64,000 bases of DNA, from contig NZ_CP054143.1 in NCBI RefSeq assembly GCF_013284055.1, positions 2,666,001 through 2,730,000 of the forward strand, given 5' to 3'. The stretch's first letter is position 1, and each line of letters begins with the position of its first letter. Positions 56,936-64,000 of this stretch are shown here, one piece after another. The position numbers and the translations under genes were made by a program. The notes under the pieces were generated by a model, which saw only the letters and a program-made list of their open reading frames with translations, was not told the DNA's origin and did not search any database. This DNA is from Deefgea piscis. Lineage in GTDB: Bacteria; Pseudomonadota; Gammaproteobacteria; Burkholderiales; Chitinibacteraceae.

Positions 56936-57304
56936 ATGGTTGAGGGCTGGGTTTTGGAATTTTTTAGAGTGTTTTTGTTGTTTGCTTTTACTGCCGTGGC
57001 AGAGATTGTTGGCTGTTATTTGGTGTGGCGAGTTGTCAAGCAAGGCGGTAGCGCGTGGTATTTGATTCCGGCGGCGGTGTCATTGGCTTTGTTTGCATAT
57101 TGCTTAGCCCTGCATCCGAGTGCCACCGGACGAATTTATGCCGCATACGGCGGGATGTATATCGCTGTGGCATTAGTATGGCTGCGCGTGGTGGATGGGG
57201 TGACCTTAACCCGTTGGGATGGTTTGGGGGCCTTGTTGGCTTTGCTGGGGATGGCGGTGATTGCTTTTCAGCCCATCGCCGATTCAGCGTCCGGTTTTAA
57301 ATAA
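56936..57304 (+). CDS. YnfA/UPF0060 small membrane protein
   Basis: The family is ~108 residues with four helices: [77 protein letters not shown] 56936 gives 122 residues; TTG 56954, right after GAGGG at a suitable distance, gives 116 and matches the family start better. YnfA proteins resemble small multidrug transporters. Confidence 0.88.
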   Translation: MVEGWVLEFFRVFLLFAFTAVAEIVGCYLVWRVVKQGGSAWYLIPAAVSLALFAYCLALHPSATGRIYAAYGGMYIAVALVWLRVVDGVTLTRWDGLGALLALLGMAVIAFQPIADSASGFK

Positions 57305-57370
57305 TGGCGTAATTTTAACTTGGCGTTGGTTGTTTTCCGGCGCGAGCGTGTTCCGTGTAAAATCAGTACC

Positions 57371-58360
57371 ATGAACTATGAACTGATTATTCCCGATACG
57401 GTCTGGCGTGATGAAGATTTACGCCCATTAATCAACCGCGATTTAACATTGCCAGCATTGGCTACGCTGTATGGCAAGGGGCAGCAGCAACGCTGCCCGA
57501 TTGGCCCGATGGCTACGGCGGCAGATTTCTTAGCGCAGCGGCTCAATTACCCATCCTCATCGCTCACTGCCTTGGCTTTGGCGCAAGACTTTCCCGCGGC
57601 GCAACCGGGGTATTGGCTGTGTTGCGACCCCATTCATTTGCGCATTGATCGTGATCGACTCACGATGCTTGGCGTGCCTTTATTTCAAATTAGCCAAGCT
57701 GAAGCCGATGCTTTAGTGGCCGCACTCAATCAGCAGTTTGCCGATGATGGTTTTTTGTTTGTGGCCGTCACACCGAGCCGCTGGTATTTACGCTTGCCGG
57801 CCGACCCGCAATTGCAATTCACCCCATTGGCCGACGCTTTGGGCGGCAATATGCAAGACTATTTGCCGCAGGGCGAGCAGGCTTTGCAATTTAATGCCGT
57901 TCTCAATGAAATCCAAATGTTGCTGTATGGGCATCGCGTGAATGATGAACGCGATGCCGCCGGCATTGCAATGATTAATAGTGTCTGGCTATGGGGCGGC
58001 GCTCAGATTCCGACTGCAGTCGCTTTGCCCGTTTCGCCTAAGGTTTTGGGCGGCGATCATCGCGTAGCGGCTTTAGTGGGCGCGCATTGGCAAAGTGCAC
58101 CAGCGGTGGCCGATTTGCCAGCGCATGATGTGATGGTGGTGCTCGATCAATTAAGTATTGATGCGATTTATGGTCGTGCTTATGAATGGCGCTGTCAGTG
58201 GGAATGGTTAGAGCAGCATTGGTTTGCTCCGCTACTGGCTCAGTTGCAGGCGGGGCAGTTGCAATCGCTTACGTTAACGCTGCCCAGTGCTGGCACCAAG
58301 GTGCGGGTGAGCCGATTGGATTTGTATCGTTTTTGGCGCGCGCCACGACTGCCGTTTTAA
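57371..58360 (+). CDS. RpfE/ApgM-like phosphoglycerate-mutase-type protein
   Basis: The 329-residue protein starts MNYELIIPDTVWRDEDLRPL and has YWLCCDPIHLRIDRDRLTML, LNEIQMLLYGHRVNDERDAA, NSVWLWGGAQIPT and SIDAIYGRAYEWRCQWEWLE. In beta- and gammaproteobacteria this protein, called RpfE-type regulatory or cofactor-independent phosphoglycerate mutase-like, precedes recJ as here. Catalytic activity is not evident. Confidence 0.8.
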   Translation: MNYELIIPDTVWRDEDLRPLINRDLTLPALATLYGKGQQQRCPIGPMATAADFLAQRLNYPSSSLTALALAQDFPAAQPGYWLCCDPIHLRIDRDRLTMLGVPLFQISQAEADALVAALNQQFADDGFLFVAVTPSRWYLRLPADPQLQFTPLADALGGNMQDYLPQGEQALQFNAVLNEIQMLLYGHRVNDERDAAGIAMINSVWLWGGAQIPTAVALPVSPKVLGGDHRVAALVGAHWQSAPAVADLPAHDVMVVLDQLSIDAIYGRAYEWRCQWEWLEQHWFAPLLAQLQAGQLQSLTLTLPSAGTKVRVSRLDLYRFWRAPRLPF

Positions 58361-58415
58361 GCGCATCTGCGCGGCCCAAGCTGCTTGGCTTGGGTGTATT
58401 GATTAAAGGATTTTT

Positions 58416-60131
58416 GTGCTGACTATTCGTCCTCGTCCCGTTCCGGCCCAGCTAGAAAACGCATTGTTAACGGCTGGATTTTCAGCCTTGCATGCGCGGC
58501 TTTATGCTGCGCGTGGCATTGCCGATCCGCAAGAACTCGAGTATGAGTTAAAGCACCTATTGCCGTTTAGCCAACTCAAAAACGCCGCTGAAATGGGCGC
58601 TCGTTTGGCCGATGCCATCGCTGCTGGGCAGCGCATGTTGATTGTTGGCGATTACGATTGTGATGGCGCAACGGCCACCGCTTTGGGTATGAGAGGTTTG
58701 GCGGCATTTGGCGCGGTAGTGGATTTTATTGTGCCCAATCGTTTTGAATATGGTTATGGTCTTACGCCAGAAATTGTCGCTTTGGCGGCCGAGCGCCATC
58801 CGAATATTATTATTACCGTGGACAATGGCATCGCCAGTCATGCTGGGGTTGAGGCGGCGCGCGCACTGGGTATTGAGGTGTTAATTACCGACCATCATTT
58901 ACCGGCCGATACGTTACCGGATGCTTTGATTGTGAACCCCAATCAGCCCGAATGTGCGTTCCCGAGTAAAAATCTCGCCGGTGTTGGCGTGATGTTTTAT
59001 GTGTTGATGGCACTGCGTGCCGAGCTGCGCTCGCGCGGCGCATTTGCGGGCAAAACTGAGCCTAATTTGGCGCAATGGCTTGATATCGTCGCCTTGGGTA
59101 CCGTGGCCGACGTGGTTAAGCTCGATGCAAATAATCGGATTTTGGTTGAGCAAGGCTTAAAAAGAATGCGCGCTGGCCGCGCTGCGCCCGGGATTATGGC
59201 TTTGTTTAGTGCTGCGGGGCGTTTTCATGCTCGAGCCAGTTGCTTTGACTTGGGTTTTGCCTTGGGGCCGCGCCTGAATGCCGCCGGGCGTTTGGACGAT
59301 ATGAGTTTTGGTATCAACACTTTGCTGGCCGCCAGTGAAGAGGCGGCTTTGCCTTTAGCGCGTGAACTAGACCAATTAAATCGAGCGCGCCGCGATATTG
59401 AACAAGGCATGCGCGCTGAGGCCGAGTTGGCATTGGCCAGTGTGGCGGTGGATGACAGCTTTAGTATTGCGCTGTACAACCCCGATTGGCATCAAGGCGT
59501 GGTGGGGATTGTGGCATCGCGAATGAAAGATCGTTTTCATCGGCCAACCATTGTTTTTGCCAATGGCAATGGTGATGAAATCAAAGGCTCGGGGCGCTCG
59601 ATTCCCGGTTTGCATTTGCGCGATGCGCTGGATTTAGTCTCCAAACGCCATCCGCATTTAATTCGTAAATTTGGCGGGCATGCGATGGCGGCGGGTTTGT
59701 CGTTAAATGTTCGCGATTTTGCCGAATTTAAAGCCGCATTTGAAAGCGTTTGCCGTGAATTACTCAATGAAGGTGATTTAAGCCGCATTATCGAAACCGA
59801 TGGTGAGTTGCCGCCAGATGCTTTTGTGTTGGCCACTGCCGAAGGTTTAGAAAGCCAAGTTTGGGGGCAGGGGTTTCCTGCACCTGTATTTCAGGGGCAA
59901 TTTCGGGTATTAGAGCAGCGTATTGTCGGCGAAAAGCATAGCAAGCTTAAATTGGCGACAAAGTCAGGTATTGCTGTAGAGGCCATGCAATTTAACTACT
60001 GCGAGCCAATACCTAAAGATATCACTGCGGTGTACAAAATCAATGTGAATGAATTTAGAGGTGAGCGGATGTTGCAATTGCAATTGGAGTTGAGTCGTCC
60101 ATTTAATCAGCAGGATGAGTGCTCACTATGA
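58416..60131 (+). CDS. recJ: Single-stranded-DNA exonuclease RecJ
   Basis: The 571-residue protein has the DHH phosphoesterase motifs GDYDCDGATATALG, TVDNGIASHAGVEAAR, LITDHHLPADTLPDALIVNP and LDIVALGTVADVVKL, the LGPRLNAAGRLDD motif and the DHHA1 segment SGRSIPGLHLRDALDL with KFGGHAMAAGLSL. RecJ degrades ssDNA 5'-3' in recombination and repair. GTG 58416 follows AAAGGA. Confidence 0.97.
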   Translation: MLTIRPRPVPAQLENALLTAGFSALHARLYAARGIADPQELEYELKHLLPFSQLKNAAEMGARLADAIAAGQRMLIVGDYDCDGATATALGMRGLAAFGAVVDFIVPNRFEYGYGLTPEIVALAAERHPNIIITVDNGIASHAGVEAARALGIEVLITDHHLPADTLPDALIVNPNQPECAFPSKNLAGVGVMFYVLMALRAELRSRGAFAGKTEPNLAQWLDIVALGTVADVVKLDANNRILVEQGLKRMRAGRAAPGIMALFSAAGRFHARASCFDLGFALGPRLNAAGRLDDMSFGINTLLAASEEAALPLARELDQLNRARRDIEQGMRAEAELALASVAVDDSFSIALYNPDWHQGVVGIVASRMKDRFHRPTIVFANGNGDEIKGSGRSIPGLHLRDALDLVSKRHPHLIRKFGGHAMAAGLSLNVRDFAEFKAAFESVCRELLNEGDLSRIIETDGELPPDAFVLATAEGLESQVWGQGFPAPVFQGQFRVLEQRIVGEKHSKLKLATKSGIAVEAMQFNYCEPIPKDITAVYKINVNEFRGERMLQLQLELSRPFNQQDECSL

Positions 60132-61426
60132 AGCGCCGAGGGCGATTGGCGTCTTGGTTATTCACGGCAGTCAGCCGATGGTTAGGCGCCAGTGGGCTGG
60201 TGCTGGCCACCTTGGGCGTAATGCCTGCAGCACAGGCGAGTTTTTTATTGCCCAGTGCGGAGGCGGCTTCTCGCATGCAATTGGCCTGCCAGCCGACGAT
60301 GATTCTTGGCTTAATGTCGTGTGAATCTTTGCCCGAACCCGCGCCGATTCGGGGTAATGCCACAGAAATTATTCCCGCTGAGTTTGTGGCGCCGAGTAAC
60401 GAGATAGCAACGATGGGCGCGCAGGTGGATGAAACACCGCAAGCACCGTTTTTAGATTTGGTGCCGCGTCGGGTCAAAGCCGGTCGGTTTAGCTTGAGTT
60501 GGCAAAATGGCATGGGGCAGGTAGGGCAATGGTGGGAGGTTTGGGATAATCAGCAGTTGCGTTATCGCGGCAAAGATTTTATTCAGCGCCCTTTACCCAC
60601 GCTGTCTGCATCCGCTACTGATACCGCTAGTTCTACTACCCAAACGCAATCTGAAGTGGTGCTCAATGATGTGCAAGGCGGCGTTTTTACCATAGAAAAA
60701 ATCGAGCCCGGTGAGCATCAATGGGAAGTGCGGTTGTGTAATGGATCGCAAGCAGCGCCTAAATGTAGTGCTGCCTATGCGCAAACGTGGGTTGAGTTGG
60801 CAGAGCAAAGCACTGAGTCGCAGCACGTGCCAGGTCAGCCCGAATTGGCTTGGTTTCCTGCTGTCGTCACCGACGGCAAAATTATGCTGCAATGGCATTT
60901 GTATTGGGGGAAAACCGGTGATCAATGGCAAGTACTCAATGCGGGCAAAGTGATTTATCGGTCTAGCCAATTTACTGAGCATACTGAAAATAGCCAAGCA
61001 GGCAGCGTACAACTGCCTTTAGTGGATGGCGTTTATTCGCTGGCAGTGCGTTTATGTCAGGAAAGTCGCTGTAGTGAGTCCCGGGCGCAGACAGTCGAGG
61101 CCATGCTGGGCCCGGCACTCGCGCCAACGCCACCTGAAGTCAATGTGTATACCGATAGCGATGCTGAGCTGGGCTCAGGATTGGTGGCGGGGCAGGTGCT
61201 GGTTAGTTGGCAAACCGCTGCTGCGAGCGTAGCACCTGAGACTTGGCGTTTGCTCGATGAAAATTCGCGGCAGGTGATTGTTAGCCAAAAAATTAAACGC
61301 GCCTGTCAGGCCGGTGTGTGGTGCGGCAGTTGGCAAGGCGTGCCGCCAACTCGGCCAGCGCATTGGCGGGTGCAGCTTTGCCGTGCGCAGCAATGCGTTG
61401 AGAGCCAACGCTTGGTCGTACCATAA
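60128..61426 (+). CDS. Secreted protein with three chitinase-A-N-like Ig repeats
   Basis: The 432-residue protein has a signal peptide (WLGASGLVLATLGVMPAAQA). Three repeats of about 100 residues follow, each ending in a Cys-pair strand: VRLCNGSQAAPKC, VRLCQESRCSES and VQLCRAQQCVES. The second, MLQWHLYWGKTGDQWQVLNA and GVYSLAVRLC, resembles the N-terminal Ig domain of chitinase A. There is no catalytic domain. It overlaps recJ by four bases. A substrate-binding or surface role is inferred. Confidence 0.75.
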   Translation: MKRRGRLASWLFTAVSRWLGASGLVLATLGVMPAAQASFLLPSAEAASRMQLACQPTMILGLMSCESLPEPAPIRGNATEIIPAEFVAPSNEIATMGAQVDETPQAPFLDLVPRRVKAGRFSLSWQNGMGQVGQWWEVWDNQQLRYRGKDFIQRPLPTLSASATDTASSTTQTQSEVVLNDVQGGVFTIEKIEPGEHQWEVRLCNGSQAAPKCSAAYAQTWVELAEQSTESQHVPGQPELAWFPAVVTDGKIMLQWHLYWGKTGDQWQVLNAGKVIYRSSQFTEHTENSQAGSVQLPLVDGVYSLAVRLCQESRCSESRAQTVEAMLGPALAPTPPEVNVYTDSDAELGSGLVAGQVLVSWQTAAASVAPETWRLLDENSRQVIVSQKIKRACQAGVWCGSWQGVPPTRPAHWRVQLCRAQQCVESQRLVVP

Positions 61427-61435
61427 CTTGGTGAT

Positions 61436-62197
61436 CTATTTCGGCTCAGCGCCTTGCGATGATGCGGTCGAAGTGGGCGTAATTTTTAGAATTAATTGCT
61501 GGGTAATTAATTGGCCTAAGCTCGCCGTGGGGTCAAAGTTGGCGCTGAGGGTGGCGGCGGTTATTAAGGCTTGAGATAAGGGCTGCGCTTGTTGTAATTG
61601 ACGTAAAAATTGTGCATTGGCCGCATCGATGACTTGGTATTGATCGCGCCAAATCATGACTGATTCGGCTTGGTGTAAGTCTTGCGGCGCAGCTTGCCCA
61701 TGATGCATGGCGTAAATACTGGCAATCGGCCATGGTGACTCGATAATGCTGACGGCGGGATGCAAGGTAAAAACAAGCTCGCCCAGCTCGTTGACGGATT
61801 CAGCCAAAGATTGTGCGCTAATCGCAGTGCAATCGTCTGCAGTATGGGCAATATGCATCGCCCAATCAAAATGAGCCATGTCACTTAAATAGGGGTAGGC
61901 TTGTGCTGGGGCAAATTGCGCAATAAACGCGGGAAAATGTGCGCCTTCGCGCTGCAAGTTGGCACTATGGCAGGGGGTTTGTTCGGTATAGCAGTCAGCC
62001 ATCGCCATAAAAAATTCATCCCCCAATAAAGCAAAAATGGTGGGATAGGCAATTTGCAAGGCATTGGCGCGATTGAGCCGGACATTATTACGGTAAACCG
62101 CCATATTGGCTTGTGTTGCCGTGCTAAGAAATTGCTTGGGCCGATCGGGGTGGTCCATCGCTTGAGCAAATTCAAGCAAAAGCGTGTGATAGTTCAT
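61436..62197 (-). CDS. bufC: BufC, DUF2063 partner of the bufferin-modifying enzyme
   Basis: ATG 62197 (MNYHTLLLEFAQAMDHPDRP) overlaps the bufB stop; 253 residues. DUF2063 proteins partner DUF692 enzymes and bind the precursor peptide. The family pattern YRNNVRLNRANALQIAYPTI and FALLGDEFFMAMADCYTEQ is clear, followed by FPAFIAQFAPAQAYPYLSDM and AHFDWAMHIAH. It is the last gene of the operon. Confidence 0.88.
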   Translation of the reverse strand: MNYHTLLLEFAQAMDHPDRPKQFLSTATQANMAVYRNNVRLNRANALQIAYPTIFALLGDEFFMAMADCYTEQTPCHSANLQREGAHFPAFIAQFAPAQAYPYLSDMAHFDWAMHIAHTADDCTAISAQSLAESVNELGELVFTLHPAVSIIESPWPIASIYAMHHGQAAPQDLHQAESVMIWRDQYQVIDAANAQFLRQLQQAQPLSQALITAATLSANFDPTASLGQLITQQLILKITPTSTASSQGAEPK

Positions 62198-63036
62198 GCG
62201 ACTTGCCCTTGCCAGATGGCGGCGCAATGTGCATCGAGTTGTTGATAATCCTGCATTAAATCGGCCAATGCGGGGATGTTTTGGTCACGCTCAAGCAAGA
62301 CCGGAATCGGGCCGGTTTGTGCCAAAACCAAATCGAGTAATTGCCATGTGGCTGGTAGCGGCGCTGCACCATGGGTATCGATGGCGACACCAGAAAAAAC
62401 CTCAAATCCGGCAATATGAATTTCCGCAATCGATTGAATCGGCAAATGGGCGATTTCAATTTTGGGGTCAATGCCTAAATTGATTTGGCTGACAATGAGG
62501 TTGTTGACGTCGAGTAATAAGCCACAACCGGTTTGCGCGACTAATTCAGCCAGTATTTCACTTTCTAAGTATTGATCCTCTTTAAATTGAATATAACTCG
62601 ATACATTTTCTAGCAAGATCGGACGTTGCAGCCGCGCTTGTACGGTGTTGATGCGCTCGCTAATGAGGGCAATAACCCCTTCAACGCGAGGTACGGGTAA
62701 TAAATCTGCGTAAGCGCGTTGCGCGATGCGGTTCCACGCCAAATGTTCAGAAATCGCTTGTGGCTGGATGCGTTCGACCAGTTGCTGCAATTGCGTAAGG
62801 TGCTGCGTATCCAGCGCATCGGGACTGCCTAGCCCCATGGCGACGCCATGTAAGCTAATTGGATAGTCGGCGCGGATTTTTTCGAGCGCTGCAATCGGCG
62901 CGCCACCGCCAAAATAATTCTCGCTATGCACTTCCCACCAAGACACTGGCGGGCGCTGGTGAATAACTTGTTGAATATGGGGGCTTCTAAGTCCTAAACC
63001 GGCGCAGGCGGGGAGTGTGGTCAGCATCGCAATCAA
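62194..63036 (-). CDS. bufB: BufB, DUF692 multinuclear iron oxidase (MNIO)
   Basis: The 280-residue protein (277 from ATG 63027) is of the DUF692/MNIO family. These TIM-barrel enzymes use two or three irons to convert cysteines of RiPP precursors, in bufferins to thiooxazole-type groups that chelate copper. Family motifs: LGLRSPHIQQVI, WWEVHSENYFGGGAP, ISEHLAWN, LLENVSSYIQF, GLLLDVNNLIVS, EIHIAGF and IDTHGA. It is overlapped by bufC and preceded by a hairpin. Confidence 0.92.
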   Translation of the reverse strand: MIAMLTTLPACAGLGLRSPHIQQVIHQRPPVSWWEVHSENYFGGGAPIAALEKIRADYPISLHGVAMGLGSPDALDTQHLTQLQQLVERIQPQAISEHLAWNRIAQRAYADLLPVPRVEGVIALISERINTVQARLQRPILLENVSSYIQFKEDQYLESEILAELVAQTGCGLLLDVNNLIVSQINLGIDPKIEIAHLPIQSIAEIHIAGFEVFSGVAIDTHGAAPLPATWQLLDLVLAQTGPIPVLLERDQNIPALADLMQDYQQLDAHCAAIWQGQVA

Positions 63037-63058
63037 CTTGGAATGTTAAAGATTGAAT

Positions 63059-63091
63059 GCGGCAGGATGAGTAGCCTATCTCACCTGCCGC
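63059..63091 (-). terminator. Strong hairpin between bufA and bufB
   Basis: GCGGCAGG-A-TGAG / CTCA-CCTGCCGC, a 12-bp stem with one bulged A and an eight-base loop. It has no long T-run on the minus strand, so it is probably an attenuator or mRNA stabiliser favouring bufA. Confidence 0.65.
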
Positions 63092-63101
63092 AGTGAGGTA
63101 A

Positions 63102-63350
63102 TCACATTGCTTTGAGCATGCCTTTCATTTCTGTGCAGGTGCCTTTGGCAACGTACTTCCATTCTTTGGGATCCATGCTGGCACCCGCTTGGCCGGCGCA
63201 AGAATGACCATTGGCGGCGCAATCATTGGCGCCCGCTTTGGCAATGCCATAGCATTTTTCTTTGGCGGCATCGGCGGCTAAAGCCGGTTGTGCAGCGGCA
63301 GCTAAAACGGCAACCATGGCTGAGGCAAGTAAGATTGATTTATTGTTCAT
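63102..63350 (-). CDS. bufA: BufA, bufferin precursor (DUF2282)
   Basis: ATG 63350 is seven bases after GGAG and is preferred to ATG 63356. The 82-residue protein has a Sec signal peptide (ILLASAMVAVLAAAAQPALA). Four cysteines, Cys33, Cys44, Cys51 and Cys72, lie in the family motifs EKCYGIAKAGANDCAANGHS, HSCAGQAG and YVAKGTC. It is a RiPP precursor that, after cysteine modification by BufB-BufC, is exported and sequesters copper in the periplasm (established for the family). Confidence 0.93.
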   Translation of the reverse strand: MNNKSILLASAMVAVLAAAAQPALAADAAKEKCYGIAKAGANDCAANGHSCAGQAGASMDPKEWKYVAKGTCTEMKGMLKAM

Positions 63351-63565
63351 TTTCATTCTCCAGCGTATCTAATCAAGTAAGAAAAGCAGCGTTTGTCTGT
63401 ATCGACACAATGGTAGTCGTGGCGACTGCTTTGTTATTACACAAATCGGAGAAAAAAATTAAAATAATTTTTATAGTTGTGATGTATTAGAGGTATATCT
63501 TCAGAAGTTATTTAGAATGGTGCTTATGTTGATATACCCATAGGAATAATTTTGGCGTAGAGAAT
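63351..63565. promoter_or_regulatory. Upstream region of the bufferin operon
   Basis: About 215 AT-rich bases upstream of bufA with no gene; it must hold the operon's promoter. No unmistakable -10/-35 pair or metal-regulator box is seen. The stretch 63451..63480 is very A/T-rich. Confidence 0.4.
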
Positions 63566-63604
63566 AAAAACCGCTCAGATGCTATTTCGCACGTGAACGG
63601 TTTT
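63566..63604 (-). terminator. Terminator of serB
   Basis: AAAACCGCTCA / TGAACGGTTTT, ten of eleven pairs matched, with T-runs on both strands. It lies 40 bases past the serB stop. Confidence 0.8.
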
Positions 63605-63641
63605 AGTGGTGTCGCTGGGGACTACATCTCAGGCGCAAAGA

Positions 63642-64000
63642 TTATTTAAAATAATTTAAGACGCCATCGAGGCCAACATAATTGATTTTGTAAGGCGCTT
63701 CGGCTTGCACCTTAGGTTTGGCGTGGCAAGCTACGCCAAAACCAGCGGCATTGAGCATCAGTAAATCATTGGCGCCATCGCCCATTGCCACGACTTGCTC
63801 GTGGCGTAAACCGAGTTCATCGCGCATGGCGATCAATTCAGCGCGTTTTCTTTCGGCATTGACGATGTCGCCAACAATGCGGCCGGTGAGTTTGCCGTTT
63901 TCGATTTCCAGTACATTGGCAATGGTGCGAGTAAGCCCAAGTTGCGTTTTAAGCTTGTCAGTAAAAAAAGTAAATCCACCGGAGATCAATAAGGTTTGTG
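63642..64000 (-). CDS. serB: Phosphoserine phosphatase, C-terminal part (start outside window)
   Basis: The last ~119 residues of a HAD-superfamily SerB, which removes phosphate from phosphoserine in serine synthesis. Visible motifs are TLLISGGFTFFTDKLKTQLG, KRAELIAMRDELGL and the Mg-binding VVAMGDGANDLLMLNAAGFG, then GVACHAKPKVQAEAPYKIN. The frame is open through base 64000, so the N-terminal domains are missing. Confidence 0.95.
   Translation of the reverse strand, partial: QTLLISGGFTFFTDKLKTQLGLTRTIANVLEIENGKLTGRIVGDIVNAERKRAELIAMRDELGLRHEQVVAMGDGANDLLMLNAAGFGVACHAKPKVQAEAPYKINYVGLDGVLNYFK

Overview
The window is chromosomal DNA of a betaproteobacterium, most likely of the order Neisseriales near the Chitinibacter/Deefgea/Iodobacter group. 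This placement is inferred from the torA-torD, ybhP-clsB, rpfE-recJ and bufferin gene sets and from a secreted protein with chitinase-A-like Ig domains; no rRNA is present to confirm it. It holds a complete 37.2 kb lambda-like siphophage prophage (2042..39210) flanked by host genes.

Host left flank (1..2059): the 3' part of torA, overlapping torD, a terminator, then the promoter-proximal end, Shine-Dalgarno and first 18 codons of a ybhP-like EEP-family gene. The prophage interrupts that gene in the codons of its Tyr-Asn-Ile-His active-site motif. The body of the gene resumes at 39200, fused to a phage-supplied 5' end and still coupled to clsB.

Prophage, leftward early and lysogeny arm (2326..13148, minus strand): a KAP-family P-loop NTPase beside the attachment site, lambda-type integrase, excisionase-like protein, a tightly overlapping run of small genes including a dNMP kinase and a DUF2303 protein, an insulated membrane-anchored coiled-coil/GIY-YIG gene, two unknown genes, an HTH gene and the cI-like repressor. 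The immunity region has cI and cro back to back. TTTAG-type palindromic operators occur at both the left promoter (8644..8690) and the cI/cro intergenic region (13150..13211).

Prophage, rightward arm (13220..39037): cro, a CII-like regulator, small early genes, a TOPRIM/helicase primase, an iteron-like GTTAG/CTAAC array, terminase genes, a Q-like HTH gene followed by a strong promoter, an early terminator and a highly structured leader. Then come head genes (gpW-like, portal, fused protease-capsid), tail genes with a programmed -1 frameshift, tape measure, tip and adhesin genes, holin, M15 endolysin, nested Rz/Rz1 spanins and a metallophosphoesterase. Intrinsic terminators recur inside the late operon, which fits processive antitermination.

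Host right flank (39119..64000): ybhP(chimeric)-clsB, cysS, an M61 peptidase, a degenerate-GGDEF/intact-EAL protein, a Nudix hydrolase, class I fumarase and tRNA-Ser(GGA). After the tRNA lies an accessory stretch (49.6-53.3 kb) with a broken serine recombinase, small unrelated genes and a 36-bp repeat. Then a Sel1 protein and TPM-domain protein, a DUF4010 membrane protein, YnfA, an RpfE/ApgM-like protein, recJ and a secreted triple-Ig protein. The window ends with a copper-bufferin operon (bufA-bufB-bufC, minus strand) and the 3' part of serB.
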